A stretch of 64,000 nt of DNA from JACJWR01 sp963752505 (GCA_963752505.1 CAVVYM010000010.1:62001-126000), one strand, 5' to 3'. Counted from the first letter of the stretch, positions 16,514 to 24,477 are shown. Notes: generated by a model from the letters alone, not told the origin. Translations and numbers: made by a program.

Positions 16514-16532
16514 TGCTACTGGCCAGTAACCT
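16514..16532 (+). promoter_or_regulatory. Predicted TetR operator over the -10 of the acyl-CoA dehydrogenase gene
   Basis: TACTGGCCAGTA (16517-16528) is a perfect 12-bp palindrome and overlaps a plausible -10 TAACCT (16527-16532). On the minus strand it reads GTTACTGGCCAGTAG, matching 14 of 15 bases of the site in front of the tetR gene at 24280-24294. This implies repression of the dehydrogenase by that regulator. Confidence 0.65.
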
Positions 16533-16587
16533 TGGGCTCAGGCGCAGCCGAGGGGCTGGGTACCGGACGATCGAAGGGACGAAGGAC

Positions 16588-17793
16588 ATGGGACGTTTGC
16601 TCGAGACCGAAAACCTCACGGACGTGCAAGAGGAGATCCTCGGCGCCGTTCGTGAATTCGTCGACAACGAGATCATCCCGGTCGCACAGGAACTCGAGCA
16701 CACGGACACGTACCCCACCGAGATCGTCGAGGGTATGAAGGAGATGGGCATCTTCGGGCTAGTAATTCCGGAGGAGTACGGCGGCCTGGGCGAATCCCTG
16801 CTCACGTACGCGCTGGTCGTCGAAGAGGTCGCCCGCGGCTGGATGAGCGTGTCGGGCATCATCAACACGCACTTCATCGTGGCCTACATGATCATGCAGC
16901 ACGGAACGGATGCGCAGAAGAAGGACTTCTTGCCGCGGATGGCCACCGGTGACCTGCGCGGATCCTTCTCCATGTCCGAGCCGGGCTGCGGCTCCGACGT
17001 CGCGGCCATCAAGTCCAAGGCCACCCACCAGGGCGACGAGTACGTCCTCAACGGACAGAAGATGTGGCTCACCAACGGCGGCTCCTCGACGCTGTGCGCA
17101 GTGCTCGTGCGGACAGACGAAGACGCCCCGGCCGACGCCAGCGTCTATCGCAAGATGTCGACCTTCCTTATCGAGAAGCCCGCTGGATTCGGCGAGGTGC
17201 TTCCGGGCCTGACGATCCCGGGCAAGATCGAGAAGATGGGCTACAAAGGCGTCGACACCACCGAACTGGTGATGGACAACTTCGTGCTCCCGCGTGAGGC
17301 CGTTCTCGGCGGTGAGCCCGGCAAGGGGTTCTACCAGATGATGGATGGCGTCGAGGTGGGACGCGTCAACGTGGCTGCGCGCGCCTGCGGCCTGGCCACC
17401 CGGGCGTTCGAACTCGGAATCGACTATGCCCAACAGCGCGAGACCTTCGGCAAGCAGATCGCGCAGCATCAGGCGGTCGCCTTCCGCCTCGCCGACATGG
17501 CAACCAAGGTCGAGGCCGCCCACCAAATGATGGTGATGGCCGCCCGCAAGAAGGATTCCGGGGAGCGCAACGATCTTGAGGCCGGCATGGCCAAGTACCT
17601 GGCCAGCGAATACTGCAAAGAGGTCGTCGAGGACTCGTTCCGCATCCACGGTGGATACGGCTACTCCAAGGAGTACGAGATCGAGCGCCTCTACCGTGAA
17701 GCGCCGATGCTCATGATTGGCGAGGGCACTGCGGACATCCAGCGGATGATCATTGCCCGCCGGTTGCTGGAGGACTACAAACTGCGCGGGTAG
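16588..17793 (+). CDS. Acyl-CoA dehydrogenase
   Basis: 401 residues, standard length for the FAD flavoprotein family that introduces the alpha-beta double bond in acyl-CoA. Family landmarks: IPEEYGGLG (about 50-58), the FAD segment S-MSEPGCGSD and W-LTNGG, R-x-TFGK-I near 285, and the C-terminal IGEGTADIQRMIIARRLL, which holds the catalytic Glu. ATG 16588 has GAAGG seven bases upstream. Chain-length specificity cannot be read. A palindromic operator upstream ties it to the TetR regulator 7 kb away; neighbours (malyl-CoA-lyase-like gene and phosphotransferase) are not overlapping. Confidence 0.9.
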   Translation: MGRLLETENLTDVQEEILGAVREFVDNEIIPVAQELEHTDTYPTEIVEGMKEMGIFGLVIPEEYGGLGESLLTYALVVEEVARGWMSVSGIINTHFIVAYMIMQHGTDAQKKDFLPRMATGDLRGSFSMSEPGCGSDVAAIKSKATHQGDEYVLNGQKMWLTNGGSSTLCAVLVRTDEDAPADASVYRKMSTFLIEKPAGFGEVLPGLTIPGKIEKMGYKGVDTTELVMDNFVLPREAVLGGEPGKGFYQMMDGVEVGRVNVAARACGLATRAFELGIDYAQQRETFGKQIAQHQAVAFRLADMATKVEAAHQMMVMAARKKDSGERNDLEAGMAKYLASEYCKEVVEDSFRIHGGYGYSKEYEIERLYREAPMLMIGEGTADIQRMIIARRLLEDYKLRG

Positions 17794-17850
17794 GCTTGCA
17801 CCACCGGAGTACGACTCGGAGCACGATTCGAACGAAGGAGAACCCTCGCC

Positions 17851-18375
17851 GTGGCAGCGCCTGCACCCACGCCGGACCAAATCAACTCGCGCGTCGTGCT
17901 CGTGGAATTTCCGACCTATGCCGAAGCGCAAGCCGCAGTCGACCAACTCAGCGACGAGCGATTTCCGGTTCAGCACGTGTCGATCATCGGGGTTGACCTG
18001 CGCAGCGTCGAGGCGGTTTTGGGCCGCATGTCGTGGGGTCGAGCGGCGCTCGGCGGCCTGGCCATGGGTGCCTGGTTCGGCTTGTTGATCGGGCTCTTCG
18101 TCTCGCTCTTCGCCAACTCCGAAGGCAGGGTGTTGACCCTGCTCGGGCTCGGCCTGGTCTACGGTGCCGCGTTCGGCATCATCTTCGGGTTGGTGTCCTA
18201 CGCCTTCACCGGCGGGAAGCGCGATTTCGTCTCCCGTAGCCAACTCGTGGCGGCCCGCTATCAAGTGACGGTCGACCCGGAGGTACTCGGCCAGGCCAGG
18301 CGGGTGCTTGGGCTGGGAGTCGCTGAGGCGTCGACGTCGGACGTCGACGCTGCGCCAGCGCCGCCGACCGACTAG
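17851..18375 (+). CDS. General stress protein, YflT-like domain with membrane hairpin
   Basis: 174 residues starting GTG 17851, with GAAGGAG ten bases upstream. The N-terminal VVLVEFPTYAEAQAAVDQL-x-D (about 15-35) and V-x-IIGVDLR are typical of the YflT/general stress protein 17M family; a Gly-rich pair of membrane helices (about 63-85 and 92-115) is inserted before a second half ending with S-QLVAARYQVTV. Related proteins are induced by heat or osmotic stress; the molecular role is unknown. It is 57 bases downstream of the dehydrogenase in the same direction, so co-transcription is possible. Confidence 0.75.
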   Translation: MAAPAPTPDQINSRVVLVEFPTYAEAQAAVDQLSDERFPVQHVSIIGVDLRSVEAVLGRMSWGRAALGGLAMGAWFGLLIGLFVSLFANSEGRVLTLLGLGLVYGAAFGIIFGLVSYAFTGGKRDFVSRSQLVAARYQVTVDPEVLGQARRVLGLGVAEASTSDVDAAPAPPTD

Positions 18376-18386
18376 TTGCGGTATCG

Positions 18387-18405
18387 CCGGGGGATCAGAC
18401 CCCGG
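18387..18405. terminator. Small GC hairpin in convergent gap
   Basis: 6-bp stem CCGGGG / CCCCGG with a 7-base loop, between the stress-protein stop (18375) and the HATPase stop (18407, minus strand). It is symmetric enough to serve both strands; no T-run. Confidence 0.4.
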
Positions 18406-18406
18406 G

Positions 18407-18781
18407 TCACGAAGTGAGGGGAAGTTCAGCCCACACGGTCTTTCCATCGGTGCGCTGGTCGACGCCCCAGGCGGAAGCCAGCGCGGCCACCATCGCGATA
18501 CCGCGGCCGCTGACGTCCGTGGGCGCCGCGGCCCCCTCGTGGGGCGGCACGGGGCTGAAATCGGTGACGCTGATGCGCAGGCTGTCCTCGGCTCGGTCCA
18601 GCCTCACCTCTCGTAGTCCGCCGCCGTGACGCTGGGCGTTGGTCACCAGCTCGCTGGCTATCAACTCGACATCGTCGGTGAGGTGCTCCAGGTTCCACTC
18701 CGCCAACTGCCGGGCACACGCTCGACGCGCACGGCGTGGTGTTTGGGCGCCAGTCGGGTCGAAGGCGAGGGCGAAACTCAT
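18407..18781 (-). CDS. RsbW-like ATP-binding protein (HATPase_c_2)
   Basis: 124 residues. The GHKL ATPase motifs are present: N box ELVTNAQRHG (about 45-54), G1 region V-TDFS (about 73-77) and G2 GRGIAMV (about 93-99). The family contains anti-sigma-factor serine kinases (RsbW/SpoIIAB) and many stand-alone actinobacterial versions of unknown target. No anti-anti-sigma or sigma gene lies next to it. It marks the junction between the two blocks of mycobacterium-like gene order in this window. Confidence 0.8.
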   Translation of the reverse strand: MSFALAFDPTGAQTPRRARRACARQLAEWNLEHLTDDVELIASELVTNAQRHGGGLREVRLDRAEDSLRISVTDFSPVPPHEGAAAPTDVSGRGIAMVAALASAWGVDQRTDGKTVWAELPLTS

Positions 18782-18851
18782 GGGCTATCAATACCCGGGT
18801 GATCATCGGACTAAACCGCACGTGGCGCTGCGTTGGTCCAGGAGAGGTAGG

Positions 18852-19709
18852 TCACCCTTCGGAGGCCCAGAAATCGAGCAGAATCCGGCCGGTCAGTTCG
18901 GGGGCTTCGGTTGTCGGTGAGTGGCCGACGCCGGTGATCTCCTCATGTCCGGCCCCGAGCGCGCGGGCCATGGACTCCTGCAGTGCCGGGGGCCATACAT
19001 CGTCATCGCTGCCGCACACCACTAGCGAGGGGATCCGTTCGGCGGCCAACTGCGCCGTGCGGTCGGACTCCGTGAGCAGGATGCCCGCTTTGGTGCGCAG
19101 ACCCACGGGGTTGTTGCGCAACCACCGGTTGCGGAGGAACTCCTGGATGTCCGGTGCCGGGACCGGGAGGCCTTTCGAGGCGTCAAGGGCCTGTTTGGCC
19201 TCCCAGACGTCGGCGAGATCCGTTTGCGGGAGCAGGTGCTGCAAGGCCACCAAAGCCGGCTGCTGTTGATCTGGGACTGCCCCCGGGCCCGATGCGATCA
19301 GAGCGAGGGATGCGAAGGCCGGTGGGGTGTCGAGCACCGCAGCCCGAGCGATCAACCCGCCGAGCGAGTGGCCGACAAGGTGCGGGCGTGAACCTTCCGG
19401 CCAGATGGTGCGGCTGAGGTCGACCACGTCGGCAGCCAGAGCCTGGAGTGAGTATCTGTCGGCCGACGTGTTGCCGCCGCTGTCGCACTGACCGGCCAAG
19501 TCGACGGCCACAGCGTGAATGCCCGCCGCCCCGAGGATCGGCAGGACGGCGATGAAGTCTTCTTTGCTGCCCGTGAATCCAGGGACCAGCAGGGCGCGTC
19601 CTTCGGCCGACGCCCGGTCGGTCGACAGCATCGCGATCCGCACGCCATTCACCGTTTCGCTCGCTCGCGCGACGCCATCCGGGAGGGCGACAAAGGGGGG
19701 CACGCTCAC
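18852..19709 (-). CDS. Alpha/beta hydrolase
   Basis: 285 residues from GTG 19709. The catalytic nucleophile elbow is GHSLGG (about residues 108-113), the oxyanion strand is LLVPGFTGSKEDF, the acid is near V-CGSDDDVWPP and the His is in GVGHSPTTEAPE. It resembles small esterases/lipases or meta-cleavage hydrolases; substrate unknown. Upstream in-frame ATGs (19739, 19754) would run into parA; GTG 19709 is preferred because TATTGT ends exactly 7 bases upstream. It is divergent from parA with start codons 20 bases apart. Confidence 0.82.
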   Translation of the reverse strand: MSVPPFVALPDGVARASETVNGVRIAMLSTDRASAEGRALLVPGFTGSKEDFIAVLPILGAAGIHAVAVDLAGQCDSGGNTSADRYSLQALAADVVDLSRTIWPEGSRPHLVGHSLGGLIARAAVLDTPPAFASLALIASGPGAVPDQQQPALVALQHLLPQTDLADVWEAKQALDASKGLPVPAPDIQEFLRNRWLRNNPVGLRTKAGILLTESDRTAQLAAERIPSLVVCGSDDDVWPPALQESMARALGAGHEEITGVGHSPTTEAPELTGRILLDFWASEG

Positions 19710-19728
19710 GACAGGCACAATAGTCGGC
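19710..19728. promoter_or_regulatory. Second overlapping bidirectional promoter (hydrolase and parA)
   Basis: Minus strand TATTGT (19722-19717) ends 7 bases before the hydrolase GTG; plus strand CACAAT (19716-19721) ends 7 bases before the parA GTG at 19729. The hexamers are offset by one base, the same geometry as the dapD/dapE element. The plus-strand box is a weak match (C at position 1). Confidence 0.55.
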
Positions 19729-20490
19729 GTGACTCGCATTATTGCCGTAGCCAATCAAAAGGGCGGCGTGGCCAAGACCACCACGGTGGCGTCAATTGGC
19801 GGAGCGCTGGCCGAACTCGGCCAGCGGGTACTCGTCGTCGACCTCGATCCCCAGGCCTGCCTGACCTACTCCTTGGGACTCGATTCCGAGGACCTGGAAT
19901 TCTCCATGCACGACGTGCTGCTCGGGCGCGTCGATGGGCGCCTGGTACTGACCGAGACCGAGGAAGGCCCCGATCTGCTGCCCGCCACGATCGACCTGGC
20001 CGGAACCGAAGCGCACCTGCTCACCAGGACAGGGCGCGAGTACGTGCTGCGGTCCGTGCTGGAGGATTTCGCGGATGAGTACGACTTCATCCTGCTCGAC
20101 TGTTCGCCGTCGTTGGGAGTCCTCACGGTGAATGCGCTCACGGCGGCCGACGAGGTGCTCATCCCGATGCAGTGCGAGACGCTGTCGCACCGCGGGGTGC
20201 GGCAGCTGCTCGACACTGTGGAGGACGTGCGTCGGTTGTGCAACCGTGAGTTGAAGGTCCTCGGCGTGCTCCCCACGATGTACGACTCGCGTACGAATCT
20301 GGCGCGCCGCACGCTGGCCGACGTGGAGGAGCGTTACGGTCTGGCAGTAATGAGACCACCGATTGCCAAGTCCGTGCGTTTTGCCGAGGCCCCGTCGTCT
20401 GGCCGCAGTGTGCTGTCGACGGCATCGGGTTCGCGTGGGGCGGAGGCCTATAGGAAGGTGGCCTCCCGACTTGTGGAGATGGACGCATGA
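19729..20490 (+). CDS. ParA/Soj-family ATPase
   Basis: 253 residues. P-loop with deviant Walker A QKGGVAKTTT (about 9-18; the usual G before K is A), Walker A' VVDLDPQA (about 38-45) and Walker B ILLDCSPSLG (about 121-130). It matches the ParA-like protein Rv3213c rather than the chromosome partitioning ParA that sits with ParB near oriC; no parB is adjacent. Instead a small zinc-ribbon protein is coupled by an ATGA overlap and may be its partner. Target of positioning is unknown. Confidence 0.85.
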   Translation: MTRIIAVANQKGGVAKTTTVASIGGALAELGQRVLVVDLDPQACLTYSLGLDSEDLEFSMHDVLLGRVDGRLVLTETEEGPDLLPATIDLAGTEAHLLTRTGREYVLRSVLEDFADEYDFILLDCSPSLGVLTVNALTAADEVLIPMQCETLSHRGVRQLLDTVEDVRRLCNRELKVLGVLPTMYDSRTNLARRTLADVEERYGLAVMRPPIAKSVRFAEAPSSGRSVLSTASGSRGAEAYRKVASRLVEMDA

Positions 20491-20807
20491 GCCCAGCCAC
20501 GCCGCGCCCGCAGCGACCCAAGCCCGGATCATTCGACCGCATCCGGCCGGTTGACGAGCAACGCAAACCGACCGACCCGCTAGGCAAGCAGGCACTCTTC
20601 AGCGGAGTCGAGCAGCCGCCGTCGCTGGGGAGTGCCGCGGTTGACTGCGGGAAGTGCGGTCGCCGCACGATCGTGTCGTTGCCGCACCTGCTGAAGTTGT
20701 CGGCGACGGGCATCCACGCGCCCACGCCGCGGCGCGGGCACCGAGCGTGGCTCAAGTGCCCGGCCTGCGGCGAACGCGGCTGGATGCAGGTGACGGTCGG
20801 CCGCTAG
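20487..20807 (+). CDS. Small zinc-ribbon protein coupled to ParA-like ATPase
   Basis: 106 residues. A Pro/Arg-rich, probably disordered N-terminal half (R-P-QRPKPGSFDRIRPVDEQ) is followed by two Cys pairs, DCGKCGR (about 54-57) and CPACGERGW (about 91-94), separated by 33 residues and a conserved-looking SLPHLLKLSATGIHAPTPRR segment. The spacing fits a four-Cys zinc ribbon. ATGA overlap with parA implies co-translation. Its stop codon shares the CTAG tetranucleotide at 20804-20807 with the stop of the convergent helicase gene. Not assignable to a characterised family. Confidence 0.75.
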   Translation: MSPATPRPQRPKPGSFDRIRPVDEQRKPTDPLGKQALFSGVEQPPSLGSAAVDCGKCGRRTIVSLPHLLKLSATGIHAPTPRRGHRAWLKCPACGERGWMQVTVGR

Positions 20808-22402
20808 CTCTCGGAGCTACCGCCAGAATTGGTGTCCCGGCCGCCCCTGGTGCGCCGGCGACGTCGACTCTTGGAACCCGACTTTCCGCTCTTGTCGGCG
20901 TCCTTCGACTGCGCCGAATGGCCTTTGCCCTCGGCAGAGTGGCCGGTGCCGTCGGAGGAATGGGGCTTGCCGTGGGTGTTGTGGTCGCGACGTTGGCTGC
21001 TCGAGCGGCCTCCGCCGCCGCTGCGCGACCCGCTACGTGAACGTGAACGGCCATCTCCGCGCTGCTGGCCGCCTTTGCCCCGTGAGCCGCCGCGCTGGCC
21101 GGTCTCGCCGAGGTCCTCGACCTCTTCGGCGGCCAGGCCGGGCAGGGTGCGTGCGGACTTCGGCAGCCGACCGTTGGCTTTCTTCGGGATTCCCAACCCG
21201 GTGTAGACGTGCTCCGAGGTCGAGTAGGTCTCCACCGGTTCGTGGAAGGCCAGGCCGAGCGCACGGTTGATCATCTGCCAGCGGGCGACGTCGTCCCAGT
21301 CCACCAGTGTCACGGCGACTCCGCTCTTGCCGGCGCGGCCGGTCCGACCGACGCGGTGCAAGTAGACCTTTTCGTCCTCGGGGCAGGAGTAGTTCACGAC
21401 GTGGGTGACGTCGTCGATGTCGATGCCCCGCGCGGCCACATCGGTGGCAACCAGCACGTCGACCTTGCCGCTGCGGAACGCGCGCAGCGCCTGCTCACGT
21501 GCGCCTTGACCGAGGTCGCCGTGGACCGCCGCCACCGCGAATCCGCGGTCGGTGAGATCATCGGCGACTTTCTGGCACGTCCGTTTCGTGCGGATGAACA
21601 CGATGGTGCGGCCCCGGCCGTCGGCCTGCAGCACCCGCGCTAGCAATTCGACCTTGTCCATCGCGTGGGCCCGCCACGCGTGTTGCTCGATGGCGTCTAC
21701 GGTGGCGTTGTCGTCATCTGGATTCACCGCGCGCACGTGGGTGGGTCGGGTCATGTAGCGCTTGGCGAGGCTGACGATCTGGGTGGGCATGGTGGCGGAG
21801 AAGAGCATGGTCTGACGCTGGGCCGGGAGTTGGGCCACGATCGTCTCGACGTCGGGGAGGAACCCCATGTCGAGCATCTCGTCGGCCTCGTCGAGCACCA
21901 GGGTGCGCACCTGCGAAAGGTCGAGCAGTCGTTGGCGCGATAGGTCGAGCAGTCGACCCGGCGTCCCCACCACCACGTCGACGCCCTTCTTGAGCGCGTC
22001 GACCTGGGGCTCGAAAGCCCGGCCGCCGTAGATGGCAATGACTCTGGCCCCAGACGTAGAGCCGGCCTGGGCAAGGTCGTTGGCGACCTGCACGCACAGT
22101 TCGCGGGTCGGCACCACTACGAGCGCCTGCGGTTTACCGGAGCGCTCCGCGCCCGGTTCGCTGATCACGTCGAGGCGTTGGAGCAGGGGGATACCGAATC
22201 CGAGCGTCTTACCGGTTCCGGTCTTGGCCTGCCCGATGACATCGTGGCCATCGAGGGCAAGCGGCAAAGTCATTTCTTGGATCTGGAAGGCATGTGTGAT
22301 GCCGATCTCGGCTAGGGCGTCCCTGATGGGCTCGGCCACTCCGAGGTCGGCGAACGACGTCGCGTTCAGCGGGTTCTCCAAACATTCATTGTCGCCGCGC
22401 AC
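20804..22402 (-). CDS. DEAD-box ATP-dependent RNA helicase with low-complexity basic tail
   Basis: 532 residues. Complete core: Q motif F-QIQEMTLP, motif I AKTGTGKT, PTRELC, VGTPGRLLDL, motif II LDEADEMLD, SAT (LFSATMP), then domain 2 with FIRTKR, TDVAARGIDIDDV and motif VI HRVGRTGRAGKSG. Residues about 430-532 form a tail of Gly, Arg, Ser, His and Lys repeats (RGGSRGKGG, RSRSRSGSRSGGGG). Such tails bind RNA and promote condensates in other helicases. It corresponds by order to RhlE of M. tuberculosis (Rv3211). Start is uncertain: GTG 22402 is used, but a TTG 18 bases further in is possible. Confidence 0.88.
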   Translation of the reverse strand: MRGDNECLENPLNATSFADLGVAEPIRDALAEIGITHAFQIQEMTLPLALDGHDVIGQAKTGTGKTLGFGIPLLQRLDVISEPGAERSGKPQALVVVPTRELCVQVANDLAQAGSTSGARVIAIYGGRAFEPQVDALKKGVDVVVGTPGRLLDLSRQRLLDLSQVRTLVLDEADEMLDMGFLPDVETIVAQLPAQRQTMLFSATMPTQIVSLAKRYMTRPTHVRAVNPDDDNATVDAIEQHAWRAHAMDKVELLARVLQADGRGRTIVFIRTKRTCQKVADDLTDRGFAVAAVHGDLGQGAREQALRAFRSGKVDVLVATDVAARGIDIDDVTHVVNYSCPEDEKVYLHRVGRTGRAGKSGVAVTLVDWDDVARWQMINRALGLAFHEPVETYSTSEHVYTGLGIPKKANGRLPKSARTLPGLAAEEVEDLGETGQRGGSRGKGGQQRGDGRSRSRSGSRSGGGGRSSSQRRDHNTHGKPHSSDGTGHSAEGKGHSAQSKDADKSGKSGSKSRRRRRTRGGRDTNSGGSSES

Positions 22403-22531
22403 AGAGGGGAACTTCCCCAGGTGGATAGCCGCGGCCGGCGTGGGCTCCGTGGCCCACAATTCGCAGTCTACCCAACGGCACCACCTTCTGGTACGACGCT
22501 GGGGCGCAGAGGAGGGCTACGCTCGGGCGTT

Positions 22532-23206
22532 GTGAAGAGTCGCACCCTCGAAGACCCCGACTACGTCGCCGCGATTGTGGACCTGCTCGGTCTGCTCTCC
22601 TACGGGGAACTTCAGGGATTCACCCGCATGGCGATTGACTCCACGCTCGCACCGAATCTGCGCGACCAGGCCCAGACGGCGCGGATGGCAGCCACCGAGT
22701 TTCGCCAATTCGAACGCTTGCGTGAGCGACTCGTGAGCCTTGAGGTCGACCCGGAAGTCGCCATGCACCCGTTCGTCGAATCCATCGACGCCTACCATGC
22801 CTCCACCGCGCCCAGCGGCTGGCTGGAAGGCTTGGTGAAGATCTATGTCGGCGACGGCATTGCCCGCGACTTCTACTTGGAGATGTCGTATTTCGTGGAC
22901 CCCGACACAGCGGGTTTGATCCGTTCGGTGTTCGCCGACCGCGGGCAGGCGGACTTCGTCGTCACCTCCGTGCGGCAGGCCCTCGAGGTGGAGCCGTCGC
23001 TGGCCGGCCGGTTGGCGCTGTGGGCGCGACGGCTCGTTGGCGAGGCCCTGGGGCAGGCGCAACGGGTCTCCATGCAGCGAGAGAGCCTCACATCGCTGCT
23101 GGTCGCCGGTGACGAGGGCCTTGACCTTGAGGGCGTGGGCGAACTGTTCGGCCGCCTCACCACGCGGCATACCGAGCGGATGGCAACGCTGGGATTGGCG
23201 CCCTAG
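22532..23206 (+). CDS. Ferritin-like fold protein (MiaE-2 type)
   Basis: 224 residues from GTG 22532, with TACGCT eight bases upstream. An all-alpha protein with E/H-bearing helices: LLSYGELQGFTRMA (about 18-31), AATEFRQFERL (about 50-60), F-VESIDAYH and E-MSYFVDP, compatible with the ferritin-like superfamily placed by homology with Rv3210c (MiaE_2, PF13794). True MiaE enzymes hydroxylate modified tRNA; activity of the actinobacterial branch is unproven. The gene is divergent from the DEAD-box helicase and convergent with DUF3107, the order seen in mycobacteria. Confidence 0.75.
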   Translation: MKSRTLEDPDYVAAIVDLLGLLSYGELQGFTRMAIDSTLAPNLRDQAQTARMAATEFRQFERLRERLVSLEVDPEVAMHPFVESIDAYHASTAPSGWLEGLVKIYVGDGIARDFYLEMSYFVDPDTAGLIRSVFADRGQADFVVTSVRQALEVEPSLAGRLALWARRLVGEALGQAQRVSMQRESLTSLLVAGDEGLDLEGVGELFGRLTTRHTERMATLGLAP

Positions 23207-23242
23207 GCGCAGGTCCGAACGTCCCCGGCGGGGAGAGCGTGC

Positions 23243-23467
23243 TCAGCTGGCTCCGAAGCCCACACGGCGGGTGGTCGATTCACCGAGTTCGACGAAGGCG
23301 ATCTTGTCCGCCGGGATGATGTACTGCCGACCCTTGTCGTCCACGAGGGCGAGAACCTCGCCGTTGGAAATCGCGTCGGCGACCGACTTGGCGACCGCTT
23401 CCTGCTCGGACTTGCTCTCGAACGTGATATCCCGGACGGCGTTGCTCACGCCGATGCGGACCTCCAT
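23243..23467 (-). CDS. DUF3107 small protein
   Basis: 74 residues beginning MEVRIGVSNAVRDITFESKS, a compact alternating beta/alpha sequence ending R-RVGFGAS. GGGAGG lies six bases before ATG 23467; the adjacent ATG 23470 is possible. DUF3107 is nearly universal in actinobacteria, and the gene (Rv3208A-like) is kept beside a TetR regulator and the ferritin-like gene. Pattern I-x-VALVDD-x-GRQY-IPADKIAFVELG suggests a dimerising beta-sheet protein; no function is known. Confidence 0.85.
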   Translation of the reverse strand: MEVRIGVSNAVRDITFESKSEQEAVAKSVADAISNGEVLALVDDKGRQYIIPADKIAFVELGESTTRRVGFGAS

Positions 23468-23522
23468 CATGAACCTCCCACGATTGTGGCGCGACCCAAC
23501 TGGGTGCGCATGCAGCACAACC

Positions 23523-24269
23523 CTATGCCGGGGGCAGGTAATCCGCCGTGGCACCGCCGTTCGCTGTTCGCGAAGCGGCGGTCGTGCGAGGACGTGGGGA
23601 CACCGCTGGTGCCGTGGTCTGTCCCACTTTGGCCTTTGGGGAAGGTGTGCGCGGGTGGCTCCGCGGGAAGGCAGAGATTCCGCCCCACACCTGATCCACG
23701 ATCAGTTTCGCCGCAGTGGACTTGGGCAGTGCGCGTCGATTGCGCAGCCAGCGACGGGCGCTGGTCTGGGCCATTCCCGTGAGGCCTGTTGCCAGCAGCA
23801 TCGCCTCGTCCTCGCTCAGCCCCGTGTCGGCCACGATCACCACGGCCACCAGCGCGGCGCAGTGCTCGTCGGCCCGCTCGACCCGCCGCCGGACCTCGTC
23901 GACGTTGACGAGGTCGGATTCGAACACCAACCGATAGGCGCCATCAGGATCATCGACGAAGTCGAAGTAGGCACCGATCGCGGCCGCCACCCGCTCAGCG
24001 TTGTCGTCTGTGCTCTCCAGCGCATCTCGAACCGAGCCCACGAGCATCTCGATCGATTCGTCGAGCAGAGCTAGGTAGAGCTCCTGCTTGCTCGGAAAGT
24101 GCTGGTAGAGAACCGGTTTGGAGACTCCCGCCTGAACCGCGATCTCGTCCATCGCGGCGGCGTGGTAGCCCTGGGTGACGAACACCGACCGTGCGGCGTC
24201 GAGCAACTGTGCGCGACGCTCACGGCGGGGGAGTCGCACCCCCCTAGGAGGGTCCTGGGTCACCGGCAT
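23523..24269 (-). CDS. TetR family transcriptional repressor
   Basis: 248 residues. The N-terminal helix-turn-helix is clear: RRAQLLDAARSVFVTQGYHA, then MDEIAVQAGVSKPVLYQHFP (about 34-53) and S-KQELYLALL. The C-terminal ligand domain is helical, followed by a 45-residue Pro/Ala/Thr-rich tail beyond the usual fold. ATG 24269 is chosen because TAGTAT ends 7 bases upstream (leaderless). A palindrome over that -10 is almost identical to one over the acyl-CoA dehydrogenase promoter at 16.5 kb, suggesting autorepression and control of acyl-CoA metabolism with an acyl-CoA-type ligand (inference). Confidence 0.87.
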   Translation of the reverse strand: MPVTQDPPRGVRLPRRERRAQLLDAARSVFVTQGYHAAAMDEIAVQAGVSKPVLYQHFPSKQELYLALLDESIEMLVGSVRDALESTDDNAERVAAAIGAYFDFVDDPDGAYRLVFESDLVNVDEVRRRVERADEHCAALVAVVIVADTGLSEDEAMLLATGLTGMAQTSARRWLRNRRALPKSTAAKLIVDQVWGGISAFPRSHPRTPSPKAKVGQTTAPAVSPRPRTTAASRTANGGATADYLPPA

Positions 24270-24276
24270 GTGGTCG

Positions 24277-24294
24277 ATACTACTCGCCAGTAAC
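24277..24294 (-). promoter_or_regulatory. Autoregulatory operator and -10 of the tetR gene
   Basis: On the minus strand GTTACTGGCGAGTAG (24294-24280) overlaps the -10 TAGTAT (24282-24277), which ends 7 bases before ATG 24269. Half-sites TACT/AGTA are symmetric about a GGCG centre. Compare the perfect version at 16517-16528. Confidence 0.68.
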
Positions 24295-24405
24295 ATCCGG
24301 ATGCGCCACTTGGTTGACCTCATCGGGTGATGCCGCCCGGACGGGCCGGATCAGCGGTGGTGTTGGCGTCGGGCTGCCGGGTGACGGGAATGAAGTGAGC
24401 ACATC

Positions 24406-24411
24406 TAGGCT
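24406..24411 (+). promoter_or_regulatory. Possible -10 for moeZ
   Basis: TAGGCT, about 70 bases before the moeZ start, with GTGACG 19 bases upstream as a weak -35. The predicted leader is about 60 bases and ends in AAGGAG. No riboswitch fold was recognised in it. Confidence 0.35.
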
Positions 24412-24477
24412 TGCGTATCTGAAACACGGTTGATGATCGGTCGAAAACGACGATCCGTGGACAACAAGGAGCATCAC

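Noticed and set aside
16588..17793. Methylsuccinyl-CoA dehydrogenase of the ethylmalonyl-CoA pathway, given the malyl-CoA-lyase-like neighbour
   Set aside because: It lacks the extended N terminus of that enzyme, and no crotonyl-CoA carboxylase/reductase or mutase genes are nearby.
22403..22459. N-terminal extension of the DEAD-box helicase to 22459
   Set aside because: The extra residues show no helicase homology; a shorter start near 22402 is more plausible.
24324..24477. Riboswitch upstream of moeZ
   Set aside because: No conserved core of TPP, cobalamin, SAM or molybdenum-cofactor elements was recognised.
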